Shown here: positions 1-8,339 of the stretch, piece after piece
How positions within the stretch are numbered: the stretch's first letter is position 1
Layout of the letters: every line of letters begins with the position of its first letter
Assembly: GCA_051747385.1 (NCBI GenBank)
Contig: JBNJGB010000029.1
Span: 23,011-87,010 of the forward strand
Length of the DNA stretch: 64,000 bases
Origin: JBNJGB01 sp051747385
GTDB taxonomy: Bacteria > Myxococcota_A > UBA9042 > PHBI01 > JACKFB01
Direction of reading: 5' to 3'
Program-made: the position numbers and the translations under genes
The notes under the pieces: generated by a model
Told to the model about the DNA's origin: nothing
Database searches by the model: none
Seen by the model: the letters and a program-made list of their open reading frames with translations, nothing else

Positions 1-2
1 GG

Positions 3-758
3 TTCATCGGGTGGCTGGAGAAGAAGCTCTTCGGCGGCTGGGAGCGCATCCACAAGGTGGCCTTCGACCAGGCGGAGGAGGACGAGAACCTCTTCCTGTT
101 CACCCTGCTCACGCCGAGCGCCCACCTCATGTTCCCGTGGGTCCGGGAGCTCGACTACATCAACTACCTGGATCGAATGCCGGAGCGCGTGCGGCGCCGG
201 GTCCTCCGCTACTACCGGAGCTGCATCCAGCGGCACCTGCACGCGACGGGGCCCGACAAGACCTTCCTGGACAAGAGCGTCTTCGCGGCCGGGCGGCTGG
301 ACTCCCTGCTGGAGACGTTCCCGGACGCGCGGGTCGTGTACATCGTCCGGCACCCCTACGAGGCGATCCCCTCGGCGGTGAGCATGTTCCACACGGTGTG
401 GCGCGCCCACTCGCCGCACCTGGACAAGGACTCGCCGCCGGCCCGTCAGCTCGCGGACCTGCTGATGGACTACTACCGCATCTACCTGGCGGCGGCGGAC
501 CGCGTGCCGCGGGAGCGGTTCGCGACGACGCGCTACGAGGACCTGGTGGACGACCCACGGTCGGTGGTCACCAGTGTCTACGACCAGCTCGGGCTGGAGA
601 TGAGCCCGGACTTCGCCGAGCGGCTCGAGGAGCAGGGCCGCCGCCAGCGGGGCTACAAGAGCAAACATCGCTACGCCCTGGAGGACTTCGGCATCACCCC
701 GGACGATGTCCAGGGGCAGCTCGCCGAGGCGTTCGACGTGTACGGATTCGCACGTTGA
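3..758 (+). CDS. Sulfotransferase family protein, 5' truncated by window edge
   Basis: The reading frame is open from the first complete codon at base 3, so the true start lies outside the window; the internal GTG at 57 is not a credible start. The segment TFLDKSVFAAGRLDSLLETF followed by RVVYIVRHPYEAIPS matches the 3'-phosphate binding region of PAPS-dependent sulfotransferases. A second conserved stretch, RFATTRYEDLVDDP, is typical of Sulfotransfer_3-type proteins. The N-terminal PAPS loop is not visible. The next gene is APS kinase, which makes PAPS, so the two probably act together to sulfate an unidentified acceptor such as a carbohydrate or lipid. The substrate cannot be read from the sequence. 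Confidence 0.85.
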   Translation, partial: FIGWLEKKLFGGWERIHKVAFDQAEEDENLFLFTLLTPSAHLMFPWVRELDYINYLDRMPERVRRRVLRYYRSCIQRHLHATGPDKTFLDKSVFAAGRLDSLLETFPDARVVYIVRHPYEAIPSAVSMFHTVWRAHSPHLDKDSPPARQLADLLMDYYRIYLAAADRVPRERFATTRYEDLVDDPRSVVTSVYDQLGLEMSPDFAERLEEQGRRQRGYKSKHRYALEDFGITPDDVQGQLAEAFDVYGFAR

Positions 759-799
759 GCCTCCAGCGCATAGTATCCTGACGACGTGGAGGTCGAGGC

Positions 800-1441
800 A
801 TGGAGCACCCTGGTTACGCCATCTGGTTCACCGGCTTGTCTGGAGCCGGCAAGTCCACCCTGTCCGCCGAGGTGGCCCGCGTCCTGCGGGCGCGCGGCAT
901 GAAGGTGGAGGTGCTGGACGGCGACGAGGTGCGCACGAACCTGTCGAAGGGCCTCGGCTTCACGCGCGAGGACCGGGACACGAACATCCGGCGCATCGCC
1001 TTCGTGGCGAAGCTGCTGGCGCGCAACGGCGTCATCGCCATCGGCGCGGCCATCTCGCCGTACAAGGACACGCGCGACTGGGTGCGGACCACCTTCCCGT
1101 CGGGCCGCTTCGTGGAGGTCTACGCGGAGTGTCCGCTGTCCAAGCTCATCCATCGGGACCCGAAGGGCCTGTACAGGAAGGCCCTGGCCGGCGAGATCAC
1201 GCGCTTCACGGGCATCGACGACCCCTACGAGCCGCCCGACCGCCCCGAGATCACCGTGCACACGGGTGAAGAATCCGTCGCCGCGGGCGTCCGACGCATC
1301 GTACGATCCCTGGAGCTGATGGGGCTGGCGCCGGAGAGCGACGACACCGAGATCGATGCGGAGGAGGACGAGCGCATCCGGGAGCGGTTGCGCGTCCTCG
1401 GCCGCCTGCCCGATGCTCCGAGCTCGATGAGGAGTGCCTGA
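800..1441 (+). CDS. cysC: Adenylyl-sulfate kinase (APS kinase)
   Basis: Phosphorylates adenosine 5'-phosphosulfate with ATP to make PAPS, the sulfuryl donor for sulfotransferases. The 213-residue protein has the P-loop GLSGAGKST (about residues 12-20), the LDGDEVR motif, the GFTREDRDTNIRRI substrate-binding stretch and the family block DPKGLYRKALAGEITRFTGIDDPYE. The last 25 or so residues are an acidic extension beyond the usual domain. It starts 41 bases after the sulfotransferase stop, and its TGA overlaps the next ATG (TGATG), suggesting one transcript. No ATP sulfurylase gene (cysD/cysN or sat) is in the window. Confidence 0.95.
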   Translation: MEHPGYAIWFTGLSGAGKSTLSAEVARVLRARGMKVEVLDGDEVRTNLSKGLGFTREDRDTNIRRIAFVAKLLARNGVIAIGAAISPYKDTRDWVRTTFPSGRFVEVYAECPLSKLIHRDPKGLYRKALAGEITRFTGIDDPYEPPDRPEITVHTGEESVAAGVRRIVRSLELMGLAPESDDTEIDAEEDERIRERLRVLGRLPDAPSSMRSA

Positions 1442-2433
1442 TGAACGCGCGAACCGCCTTCACGCTGCTCGGCGCCCTGGCCGCCACCACCCTCGCGGCC
1501 GGGTGCGAGTCCTCCATCACCGGCGAGGAGGGGAACCTGGAGTTCTCCTACACGACCGTCGAGGAGACCCGGGACTTCAACAAGCCCGTGGCCGTGGGCG
1601 CGAAGCTCGACGTCCGCGTGAAGGAGGCCGGCACCAACCTGTCCGTCGACCTCAGCAGTGTGTCGTCCAGGAGCCCCGGCGTCCTGCGCGTCGACGGCTT
1701 CTCGGGCAACACCATGACGCTCGAGGGCACGGGCAACGGCAACAGCCGCATCGAGGTCCGGGCCCGCCGGCAGAGCGGGGACCGGGTCACGGACGCCGTG
1801 ACGATGCTGGCCCGGGAGCCCGAGGTCCTGAAGCTGGACCACCACTGCGCCGACACGGCGCGGGCGGCCTACCTGGTGGACACCGAGGTCTGGCTCCCGT
1901 TCGACATGGAGCTTGACAGCGGCAAGGCCCTCGTGGGCTACGGCTACTACCCCGTGGACGCCGAGCCCCCGGACGCCCTGACCCTGCCCCAGGATTCCAA
2001 GGACCAGGAGAACATCCGCGCGACGACGTGGAGCCAGCCGGGCCTCGTGACCCTGAGGAGCCGCGTGGACGACGCCTCCCTGGAGCTGGACCTCGTGGAG
2101 GAGGGCGACATCGACGGCGCCGTGCGCCAGACCCGCCTCACCGACGAGGTCCTCGAGGGGACCTTCACGACGGTCCGCGTCGTCCCGACGGTCGGCGAGG
2201 AGCGCCTGTGCTGCCCGAAGGTCGACATGGAGGTGGAGACCACGACCACCGACATCTGCCAGGTCACGGTGATCGACGAGGACGGCACCTGCCTGTCCTC
2301 CGGCTTCCTACGCGTCCAGGGCGACGCCCTCGGCACCTGCGAGTGGACGATCACCTATCCGAACGCCGCGGGCGGCGACGGCGTCTCCGTGGACGGGTTC
2401 TCCATGGAGGTCGTCGACACGCTCGCGCCGTAG
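1441..2433 (+). CDS. Predicted lipoprotein of unknown function
   Basis: The 330-residue protein begins with a basic-hydrophobic signal peptide ending in LAAGC, a lipobox that would place the lipidated Cys at residue 22. The rest looks beta-rich and Ig-like, with repeated Val/Thr-rich strands and several Cys residues in the second half (for example RLCCPK and ICQV) that could form disulfides. No known family is recognised. It overlaps the APS kinase stop by one base and is probably co-transcribed with the sulfotransferase pair. Its role in that group is unknown. Confidence 0.75.
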   Translation: MNARTAFTLLGALAATTLAAGCESSITGEEGNLEFSYTTVEETRDFNKPVAVGAKLDVRVKEAGTNLSVDLSSVSSRSPGVLRVDGFSGNTMTLEGTGNGNSRIEVRARRQSGDRVTDAVTMLAREPEVLKLDHHCADTARAAYLVDTEVWLPFDMELDSGKALVGYGYYPVDAEPPDALTLPQDSKDQENIRATTWSQPGLVTLRSRVDDASLELDLVEEGDIDGAVRQTRLTDEVLEGTFTTVRVVPTVGEERLCCPKVDMEVETTTTDICQVTVIDEDGTCLSSGFLRVQGDALGTCEWTITYPNAAGGDGVSVDGFSMEVVDTLAP

Positions 2434-2443
2434 CAGTCGTCGT

Positions 2444-2467
2444 CCACGACCACGACCACGACCACGA
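2444..2467. repeat. Hexanucleotide microsatellite (CCACGA)x4
   Basis: Four perfect CCACGA units lie between the convergent lipoprotein gene and murD. A shorter tract of the same hexamer in the opposite orientation (CGTGGT repeats) lies near 13524-13541, also between genes. Confidence 0.8.
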
Positions 2468-2479
2468 CTAGGGTGATTC

Positions 2480-3793
2480 CTATCCGCCGACGCTGCGGAG
2501 CAGGGCGGTGAACACCTCGCCCCGGTGGGCGTAGCTCCGGAACTGGTCGAACGACGCGCACCCCGGGGACAGGAGCACGGTGTCGCCGGGGCGCGCCAGG
2601 TCCCGGGCCCGGGCGACGGCGTCCTCCAGCGTCTCGACCACCCGGACGTCGATCTCCGGGCCGACGGCGGCGGCGATCTCGTCGCGGGTCTGCCCGAAGC
2701 AGATCGCCGCCCGGGCGCGCTCTCGGATCAGGCCGCCGAGTGGCAGGAAGTCCGCGTCCTTCGACGAGCCTCCGCAGAGCACGATCAGGTCGCCCTCCAC
2801 GGCCCGGATGCCCGCCGCGGCGGCGTTGGGGTTGGTGGCCTTGCTGTCGTTCACCCACAGCACGCCGTCCACGGTGCCCACGGGCTGCAGGCGGTGGGGC
2901 AGGGGCTCGTAGGCGGCGAGCGCGCGCCGGATGGTCTCCCGGTCCACGCCCAGGGCGTCGGCGGCCAGGGCTGCGGCCAGGGCGTTGGCCACGTTGTGGG
3001 AGCCCAGGAGGCGAAGCTCCGAGCGCTCCATGAGCGGCGTCCCGTCCAGGGTCAGCGTGTCGTCGCGCAGGTCGCCGTCGGCCTCGGACTCCAGGGAGAA
3101 GCGCCGCAGGGTCGGCCCCTCGGGGAGCGGCCAGCGGGCGATGTGCGGGTCGTCGGCGTTCAGCACGACCGTGTCGCCCTCGCCCATGCGCCGCCAGATC
3201 CGCCGCTTGGCGGCCTGATAGGGGGCGAAGCCCCCGTGATAGTCGAGGTGGTCCTCGGCGATGTTGGTGACCACGGCCACGCGCGGCCGGAAGCCGTCGC
3301 AGGTCGTGAGCTGGAAGGCGCTGATCTCCGCCACGACGACGTGCTCCGAGGTGATCTCTTCCAGGCCCTCGCACAGCGGATTGCCGAGGTTGCCGCCCAC
3401 GAAGGTCGGTCGGCCCGAGGCCTCGAAGACGGCGCCGATCATCGTCGTGGTGGTGCTCTTGCCGTCCGTTCCGGTCACGGCGACCACGGGCGCCGGGGAG
3501 AGGCGCCAAAACAGCTCCACCTCCCCGATGACCTCGTCGGCGACGGCGGCGATCTCGCCGCGGACCGGGGAGACCTCCGGGATGCCGGGGCTCAGCACGG
3601 CCACGTCGCCTTCGCGGACCGCGTTCGTGCCCGCCTCGAAGGCTGCGTCGGGGTGCAGGGACTCCGGGCGCGCGGTCCCCGGACGGGCCTCCACGAGGCG
3701 GACGTCGGCGCCCCTCGACGCCAGGGCGTGGGCCGCTGCCAGGCCGCTGCGGCCGGCCCCGACGACCGTGAACCGGCGGCCGGCGACCCTCAC
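2480..3793 (-). CDS. murD: UDP-N-acetylmuramoyl-L-alanine--D-glutamate ligase
   Basis: Cytoplasmic peptidoglycan precursor enzyme that adds D-Glu to UDP-MurNAc-L-Ala using ATP. Visible family motifs are the N-terminal nucleotide-fold GAGRSGLA, the ATP loop GTDGKSTTT, the NIAEDHLDYH metal/carbamate region, GSHNVANALAA, and NDSKATNPNA near the C-terminal domain. The length of 437 residues is normal. The GTG start at 3793 was chosen because it gives a GTGA overlap with the murC stop and leaves the glycine-rich loop close to the N-terminus; the longer open frame upstream only runs antisense-like through murC. It is translationally coupled to murC. Confidence 0.93.
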   Translation of the reverse strand: MRVAGRRFTVVGAGRSGLAAAHALASRGADVRLVEARPGTARPESLHPDAAFEAGTNAVREGDVAVLSPGIPEVSPVRGEIAAVADEVIGEVELFWRLSPAPVVAVTGTDGKSTTTTMIGAVFEASGRPTFVGGNLGNPLCEGLEEITSEHVVVAEISAFQLTTCDGFRPRVAVVTNIAEDHLDYHGGFAPYQAAKRRIWRRMGEGDTVVLNADDPHIARWPLPEGPTLRRFSLESEADGDLRDDTLTLDGTPLMERSELRLLGSHNVANALAAALAADALGVDRETIRRALAAYEPLPHRLQPVGTVDGVLWVNDSKATNPNAAAAGIRAVEGDLIVLCGGSSKDADFLPLGGLIRERARAAICFGQTRDEIAAAVGPEIDVRVVETLEDAVARARDLARPGDTVLLSPGCASFDQFRSYAHRGEVFTALLRSVGG

Positions 3794-5166
3794 GCCGCCT
3801 CGCCGGAGCGGAGCTCTTCGGCGTAGCGATCGGCGAGCTCGAAGAGGTCGTCGCCGCCGAAGAAGATGACCTGCGCGTCCGCCGCCACGGCCCGGTGGAG
3901 ATAGGGGACGATCTCCTCCATCTCCTTCACGTAGGTGACCTCGGGGCCCCGGCTGCGGATCTTGTCGCAGAGGAACTCCGTGTCGATGCCCGGGATGGGC
4001 ACCTCGCCGGCCGTGTACAGCTCCGTGATGACGGTCTCCGCGGCGTCGTGGAACGCCTCCGCGTAGTCGTCCTGGAGGTAGTTGACCATCGTGAAGCGGT
4101 ACGGCTTGAACACCGCCGTGATGGGCCGGTCGTCGGCCGCGGCGGCCGCCAGGACCCTGCGGATGCCGGTGGGGTGGCTGATGTAGTCCTTGATGATGCG
4201 GCGCCCGTCCACGTCGACGACCGTGAAGCGGTTCTCCAGGCCCCGGAAGGTGCCGATCGCCCGGCGGGCGGCCTCGAAGGGCACGTCCAGGAGCCGCGCG
4301 GTAGCGACGGCGGCCAGGGCGTTGTCCAGGTTGTACAGACCGGGCAGGGGCAGGCGCACCCGGCCCAGGCGCTCGCCGGCGACCACCACCTCGAAGGACG
4401 AGGCCATGGGCTCCTGCTCCACCCCGACCGCCCGCACGTCGGCGTCCTCGGAGTGACCGAACGTCGTCACGGGGACGCGCAGGCGCTCGATGACGGCCCG
4501 CGCCCCGGGGTCGTCCAGGTTCACCACCGCGTGGCGCAGCCGCTCGTTGGCCTCCAGGGCCTCCACGACCGTGTCCTGCACGTGCTCCAGGCTGTCGTAG
4601 TAGTTGAGGTGGTCCGCCTCCAGGTTGTTGATCACCACCACGGTCGGGTGGACGTGGCGGAGGGAGCCGTCGCTCTCGTCCACCTCGGCCACCACGAGAT
4701 CGCGGCCCGTGAGCCGCGCGTTCATGCGGTCCATGTTCTCGAGCATGCCGCCGATGACGAAGCCGGGCTCCCGGCCGGCCTCCTCCAGGACCCACGTGAT
4801 CGCGCTGGAGACGGTGCCCTTGCCGTGGGTCCCGACGACGCCCACGGCCTCCTCGTGTCGCGCGAGGACCTCCCCCAGGAGCTCCGCCCGGTGACGCACC
4901 GGCACGCCCCGGTCGCGGGCGGCGACCAGCTCCGGATTGGTGTCCGGGATGGCCGTGGAGACCACGACCAGGTCGGCGCCCTCCACGTGGGCAGGGTCGT
5001 GTCCGATGTGTACGGTCGCGCCCTCCTCGCGGAGCGCGAGGGTGATCTGCGACTCGCGCACGTCCGAGCCCGTGACCTCGTAGCCGAGCGCCATGAGCGC
5101 CCGGGCGACGCCGGACACGCCGATGCCGCCGATTCCGATCAGGTGGATGCGCTGGACGTCCTGCAT
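3790..5166 (-). CDS. murC: MurC-type UDP-N-acetylmuramate--alanine ligase, divergent motifs
   Basis: The 458-residue protein has the three-domain Mur ligase layout. The N-terminal loop is GIGGIG (11-16), the ATP loop is GTHGKGT (112-118), and EVDESDGS (161-168) and NNLEADHL (180-187) follow. The C-terminal YTAGEVPIPGID block is strongly MurC-like. Two usual signatures are changed: GTHGKTTT reads GTHGKGTVS, and DDYGHHPTE reads DYISHPTG (327-334). The position just upstream of murD supports MurC, the enzyme that adds the first L-Ala. A related Mur ligase with another substrate cannot be excluded. The ATG at 5166 begins MQDVQRIHLIG, the expected N-terminus. Confidence 0.82.
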   Translation of the reverse strand: MQDVQRIHLIGIGGIGVSGVARALMALGYEVTGSDVRESQITLALREEGATVHIGHDPAHVEGADLVVVSTAIPDTNPELVAARDRGVPVRHRAELLGEVLARHEEAVGVVGTHGKGTVSSAITWVLEEAGREPGFVIGGMLENMDRMNARLTGRDLVVAEVDESDGSLRHVHPTVVVINNLEADHLNYYDSLEHVQDTVVEALEANERLRHAVVNLDDPGARAVIERLRVPVTTFGHSEDADVRAVGVEQEPMASSFEVVVAGERLGRVRLPLPGLYNLDNALAAVATARLLDVPFEAARRAIGTFRGLENRFTVVDVDGRRIIKDYISHPTGIRRVLAAAAADDRPITAVFKPYRFTMVNYLQDDYAEAFHDAAETVITELYTAGEVPIPGIDTEFLCDKIRSRGPEVTYVKEMEEIVPYLHRAVAADAQVIFFGGDDLFELADRYAEELRSGEAA

Positions 5167-5222
5167 GGAGCCTCCTCTCCGACGCGCGGGATGATGCCGT
5201 TCGTGGTGCGGAGACGCCAGAA

Positions 5223-6200
5223 TCAGGGTCCGTCGCCCTGTCCCCGGGCGCGCCGGGCGGCCTCGCGGGCGGCCTCGCGGATGGGGGCCATGGGGTGGCC
5301 GACCGCGATGGTGTCCAGGTAGCGCGCCGCCTCCTCGCCGCCGATGTCCCCGAGGGCGTTCAGGGCCACCAGGTGGCGCTCCACGTCGGAGCCCTCGGTC
5401 ATCCCGGCCAGGGCGCGCAGGACCTCCTGCTCGGAGTGCTCGAGGAGCCCCAGGGCGCCCCCGGCGCGGAGGACCACCACCTCGTCCTCGTGGTTCGTGA
5501 GGCGGACCAGGTGGGGGATGGCCGCCTCCAGCTTGCGCTCGCCGGCCTCCGAGGCGGCCTCCATGAGCAGCCCCGGGCGATCCTCCTCGGCCAGGACCTT
5601 CAGGATCCGGTCGTCGTCGGCGTGGCGCACCAGGGCCTGGCCGTAGACCCGCTGGGCCACCCGCGGAGCGAGGTCGTCGAGGAGTCCGCTCAGGGCTTCG
5701 CCGGCCTCCAGGTCGTGGCCGGGCCCGAACGCACGGTCCGACTCGACGGTCGCGCGGAAGGTCTCCGCGTCCCGGTGCGGATCGTCCGGCAGGGGGCAGT
5801 GGAGGTTGCCCTCGATGACCATGCGGGCCTCGCCGGCCTCGGCGTCGGGGGCCACCTCCTCGTTCACCGTCAGGACGTACATGGCCGCCACCTCGGCGAC
5901 GCAGGCCCCGGGATCTTCTCCGGGGGCCTGCTCGAAGACGCCCAGGGCCTCCTTCAGCCTCTCCTCCACGGGGAGGGCGACGTCCTTCGGGCGCGCCTCG
6001 ACCGGCGTGGAGTCCAGGACGTGTACCTCCCGCAGGCGCGGCGCGCGCGGCGCCTCCTCGGCCGCGCCGGTGGCCGCGGCGACAGCGTCCCCGGACGCCT
6101 CCTGGACGTTCCCGGCGGCGTCGTCCGCAGCCCTGCAGGCCCCGAAGGCCAGCAGGAGGACCGCGAGAACCGGCACGAGGATGTGGCGCGCGTCCTTCAC
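5223..6200 (-). CDS. HEAT-like repeat lipoprotein
   Basis: The 325-residue protein has a signal peptide with lipobox LAFGAC (Cys about residue 22), an Ala-rich linker, a central region with two Cys residues, and a helical C-terminal third. The pieces AIPHLVRLTNHEDEVVVLRAGGALGLL and HLVALNALGDIGGEEAARYLDTIA (each read in part) resemble HEAT/PBS-lyase-type helical repeats used for protein binding. It lies 56 bases upstream of murC on the same strand and may share its transcript. The function is unknown; a scaffold role in the envelope is a guess. Confidence 0.7.
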   Translation of the reverse strand: MKDARHILVPVLAVLLLAFGACRAADDAAGNVQEASGDAVAAATGAAEEAPRAPRLREVHVLDSTPVEARPKDVALPVEERLKEALGVFEQAPGEDPGACVAEVAAMYVLTVNEEVAPDAEAGEARMVIEGNLHCPLPDDPHRDAETFRATVESDRAFGPGHDLEAGEALSGLLDDLAPRVAQRVYGQALVRHADDDRILKVLAEEDRPGLLMEAASEAGERKLEAAIPHLVRLTNHEDEVVVLRAGGALGLLEHSEQEVLRALAGMTEGSDVERHLVALNALGDIGGEEAARYLDTIAVGHPMAPIREAAREAARRARGQGDGP

Positions 6201-6290
6201 GGCCTCACCCTAACCACGCCCCCACCTCCGGACCAGCCGCGGGCCCGCGCGATTGACCGCTCGGTCCGGCGGCGGCTAGGTTGCGCGGCC

Positions 6291-7952
6291 ATGAAGGCTC
6301 CCCGTCGCTCCGCCTCCCTCCAGCGCCTCCTCTGCGCCGCGGCCGCGGTGTCGCTGGCGCTGGTCGGCTGCCGCTCGAAGTCCCCGGACCCGCGCTCCGC
6401 GAAGCCGGCCCAGGCGGCGGAGATCTCCGGGTACGTGCCCGGCGCCGCGACCGGCGAGGCGACGCTGCTGCTCATGGCCGACATCCGGGGCGTCCTGAAG
6501 CCCTGCGGCTGCACGGTGGCGCTGCAGAAGGGCGGCTTCGACCGCCTGGCGGCCTTCGTCGAGGGACAACGGAGGCGCTTCGCGGACGCGGACCTGCTCC
6601 ACGCCGGCCCGCTCTTCTACGAGGAGCCGGAGGTGGAGCCGCAGAAGGTGGCGCAGCGGAAGCGGCAGGCCGAGGTGGCCGCCGGGCTGCTCTCCGAGGT
6701 GGGTGTGGACGTGGCCGGGGCCTCGGCCGTGGACCTCGGGGCGGCCCGGGCGCGCTATCCGGGGCTCGTGGAGCGCGCCGACCTGAAGCTCACCGCCGCC
6801 AACCTGGAGCCCGCCCCGAGGCTTGGGGAGGGCCTCGTGGAGCCGTGGGTCGTCCGCGAGGTCGGGGGCCTCCGCGTGGGCGTCTTCGCCCTGGCGTCCC
6901 CGCGCCACGCCGGCGAGGTGGGGGGCGGGGTGACCATCGGCGAGCCGAGGGAGGCGGCGCGGCGCGCGGTGGGCGCCCTGGAGAGCCGCACGGACGTCGT
7001 GGTCCTGCTGAGCGGCCTCGGCCTGCGGGAGACCAAGCGCCTGGCGCGCGCGGTCGACGGCATCCACTTCATCGTCGCGGGCGGCCTCGGGGAGCATCCG
7101 GTGACGAGCGACGTGGCCGAGGAGGTCGGCGGCGCGCGCGTGATGCAGTTCCACCGTGAGGGGCGGTACGTGGGGCGGCTCACGATCCGCATGGTGGACG
7201 GACAGACGGACTTCGTGGACGCCAGCGCCCCGAGCGAGGAGGAGCTGGAGGCGCTGGAGGCCCGCATCGCTCGCCTGGAGGAGTCCCTGGAGGAGTGGTC
7301 GGAGACCCGCCCCGACGACGATCGGGCCGTGCGATCGGCGCGCCACCACCTCGCGAGCCTGGAGGCCGAGTTGGAGCGCCTGTCCGGCGAGGACGTCGCG
7401 GTCCCCGAGGATCGCAGCAGCTTCTCGTTCAGGCAGACCCCTCTGAACTGGGACCTCCCGCAGGACGCGGACGTCCTGGCCGTCATGGAAGCCTTCGACG
7501 AAGAGCTGAAGCGCATCAACCTGGCCCACGTGGGGAGCCTGCCGGAGCCCGAGGAGGGAGAGGCGGTCTACGTCGGCGTGGACGAGTGCCTGGGCTGTCA
7601 CGGAGAGGCGAAGGCGTTCTGGGACGACGACCGCCACCACGAGGCGTGGGCGACCCTGGAGGAGGACGGCAAGACCTTCGACGCGGAGTGCGTCCACTGC
7701 CACGTCACCGGCTACGGGGAGCCGGGCGGCTCCATCCTGGGCAAGACCGCGGGCCTCCAGAACGTGCAGTGCGAGGCGTGCCACGGCCCCGGCTCGCTCC
7801 ACGTGGAGAGCGGAGGCGACACCGACAGCCTCGTCGAGCCCACGGCGGCCCGCTGCGCGACGTGCCACAACGAGCACCACTCGCCGGGCTTCGACTTCGA
7901 CCGCTACCGGACGAGGCTGCTCGTCCCCGGGCACGGCAGGCCGCTCGAGTAG
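6291..7952 (+). CDS. Tetraheme cytochrome c lipoprotein with 5'-nucleotidase-like N-terminal domain
   Basis: The 553-residue protein starts at ATG 6291, which gives a clean signal peptide and lipobox LALVGC; the longer open frame upstream is antisense to the HEAT lipoprotein gene. Residues about 45-300 follow the metallophosphoesterase/UshA-like fold pattern and include a PCGC motif. The usual metal ligands are degenerate: ADIRG replaces the DxH motif and LLHAGP replaces the GD motif. A coiled-coil-like segment (about 310-370) leads to four CxxCH heme sites: CLGCH (433), CVHCH (467), CEACH (494) and CATCH (522), as in cytochrome c554-type proteins. It is probably a periplasmic electron carrier or redox sensor. 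It is divergent from the HEAT lipoprotein. Confidence 0.82.
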   Translation: MKAPRRSASLQRLLCAAAAVSLALVGCRSKSPDPRSAKPAQAAEISGYVPGAATGEATLLLMADIRGVLKPCGCTVALQKGGFDRLAAFVEGQRRRFADADLLHAGPLFYEEPEVEPQKVAQRKRQAEVAAGLLSEVGVDVAGASAVDLGAARARYPGLVERADLKLTAANLEPAPRLGEGLVEPWVVREVGGLRVGVFALASPRHAGEVGGGVTIGEPREAARRAVGALESRTDVVVLLSGLGLRETKRLARAVDGIHFIVAGGLGEHPVTSDVAEEVGGARVMQFHREGRYVGRLTIRMVDGQTDFVDASAPSEEELEALEARIARLEESLEEWSETRPDDDRAVRSARHHLASLEAELERLSGEDVAVPEDRSSFSFRQTPLNWDLPQDADVLAVMEAFDEELKRINLAHVGSLPEPEEGEAVYVGVDECLGCHGEAKAFWDDDRHHEAWATLEEDGKTFDAECVHCHVTGYGEPGGSILGKTAGLQNVQCEACHGPGSLHVESGGDTDSLVEPTAARCATCHNEHHSPGFDFDRYRTRLLVPGHGRPLE

Positions 7953-7959
7953 CCCGGGA

Positions 7960-8032
7960 TTCTCACGAGGCGCCGAGCGAAGCGCCGGGAGACGCGGGCG
8001 AATCCCAAGCGGCAACCGGCGGATGGTGAGAA
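7960..8032. repeat. 73-bp interspersed repeat with TTCTCAC/GTGAGAA ends, copy 1
   Basis: A 73-bp block bounded by the inverted heptamers TTCTCAC and GTGAGAA. A second block at 61375-61447 has the same length and orientation and matches at about 67 of 73 positions by eye. It begins 7 bases after the cytochrome gene stop. It is a REP- or MITE-like dispersed element. No coding potential was seen. Confidence 0.8.
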
Positions 8033-8099
8033 GGCCGGGCCAGGGTCGGACGACCGCCGGGAGGGCCGCCGCACCCATGGTCGACCGCGCAGGCGGCTG

Positions 8100-8210
8100 A
8101 CCGCGCACGCGGCGAAAACCCGCCTGAACTCGGGCGGGCGCGACTTCGTGCGCAACGAAACCGCCCGAACGCGTCATACAGGTGGGTGGGTGGGGGTGGG
8201 TCCACCCGCG
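8100..8210 (-). repeat. Dispersed intergenic repeat B, copy 1
   Basis: Read on the minus strand, this stretch aligns over about 105 bp with 26537-26642. They share a 26-bp perfect G/C-run block and then a diverged tail of hairpin-rich sequence. It occupies most of the 387-bp gene-free gap 7953-8339 together with the elements on either side. No gene was seen in the gap. Confidence 0.6.
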
Positions 8211-8243
8211 GTCTCCACGGTCGCGGCGGTCCGCCTTCGTCCC

Positions 8244-8333
8244 CCGCGGTCCACGCGGTTTCGGGGGCGCCCTCATCTCGCCGCACTTGGTGCACTGGAC
8301 GGGGCCGCGGTCCACGCGGTTTCGGGGGCGCCC
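8244..8333. repeat. Two 29-bp direct repeats with 61-bp period
   Basis: The 29-bp sequence at 8244-8272 is repeated exactly at 8305-8333. The 32 bases between them are unique. It lies directly against the 3' end of the MBL hydrolase gene (stop at 8340). With only two units it is not a CRISPR array. Confidence 0.85.
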
Positions 8334-8339
8334 CCTCGC

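Noticed and set aside
57..758. GTG at 57 as sulfotransferase start
   Set aside because: The frame is open to the window edge and the N-terminal PAPS loop would be lost; the gene is cut by the edge.
8244..8333. CRISPR-like repeat
   Set aside because: Only two repeat units, no cas genes, and the repeats belong to a repeat-rich intergenic gap.
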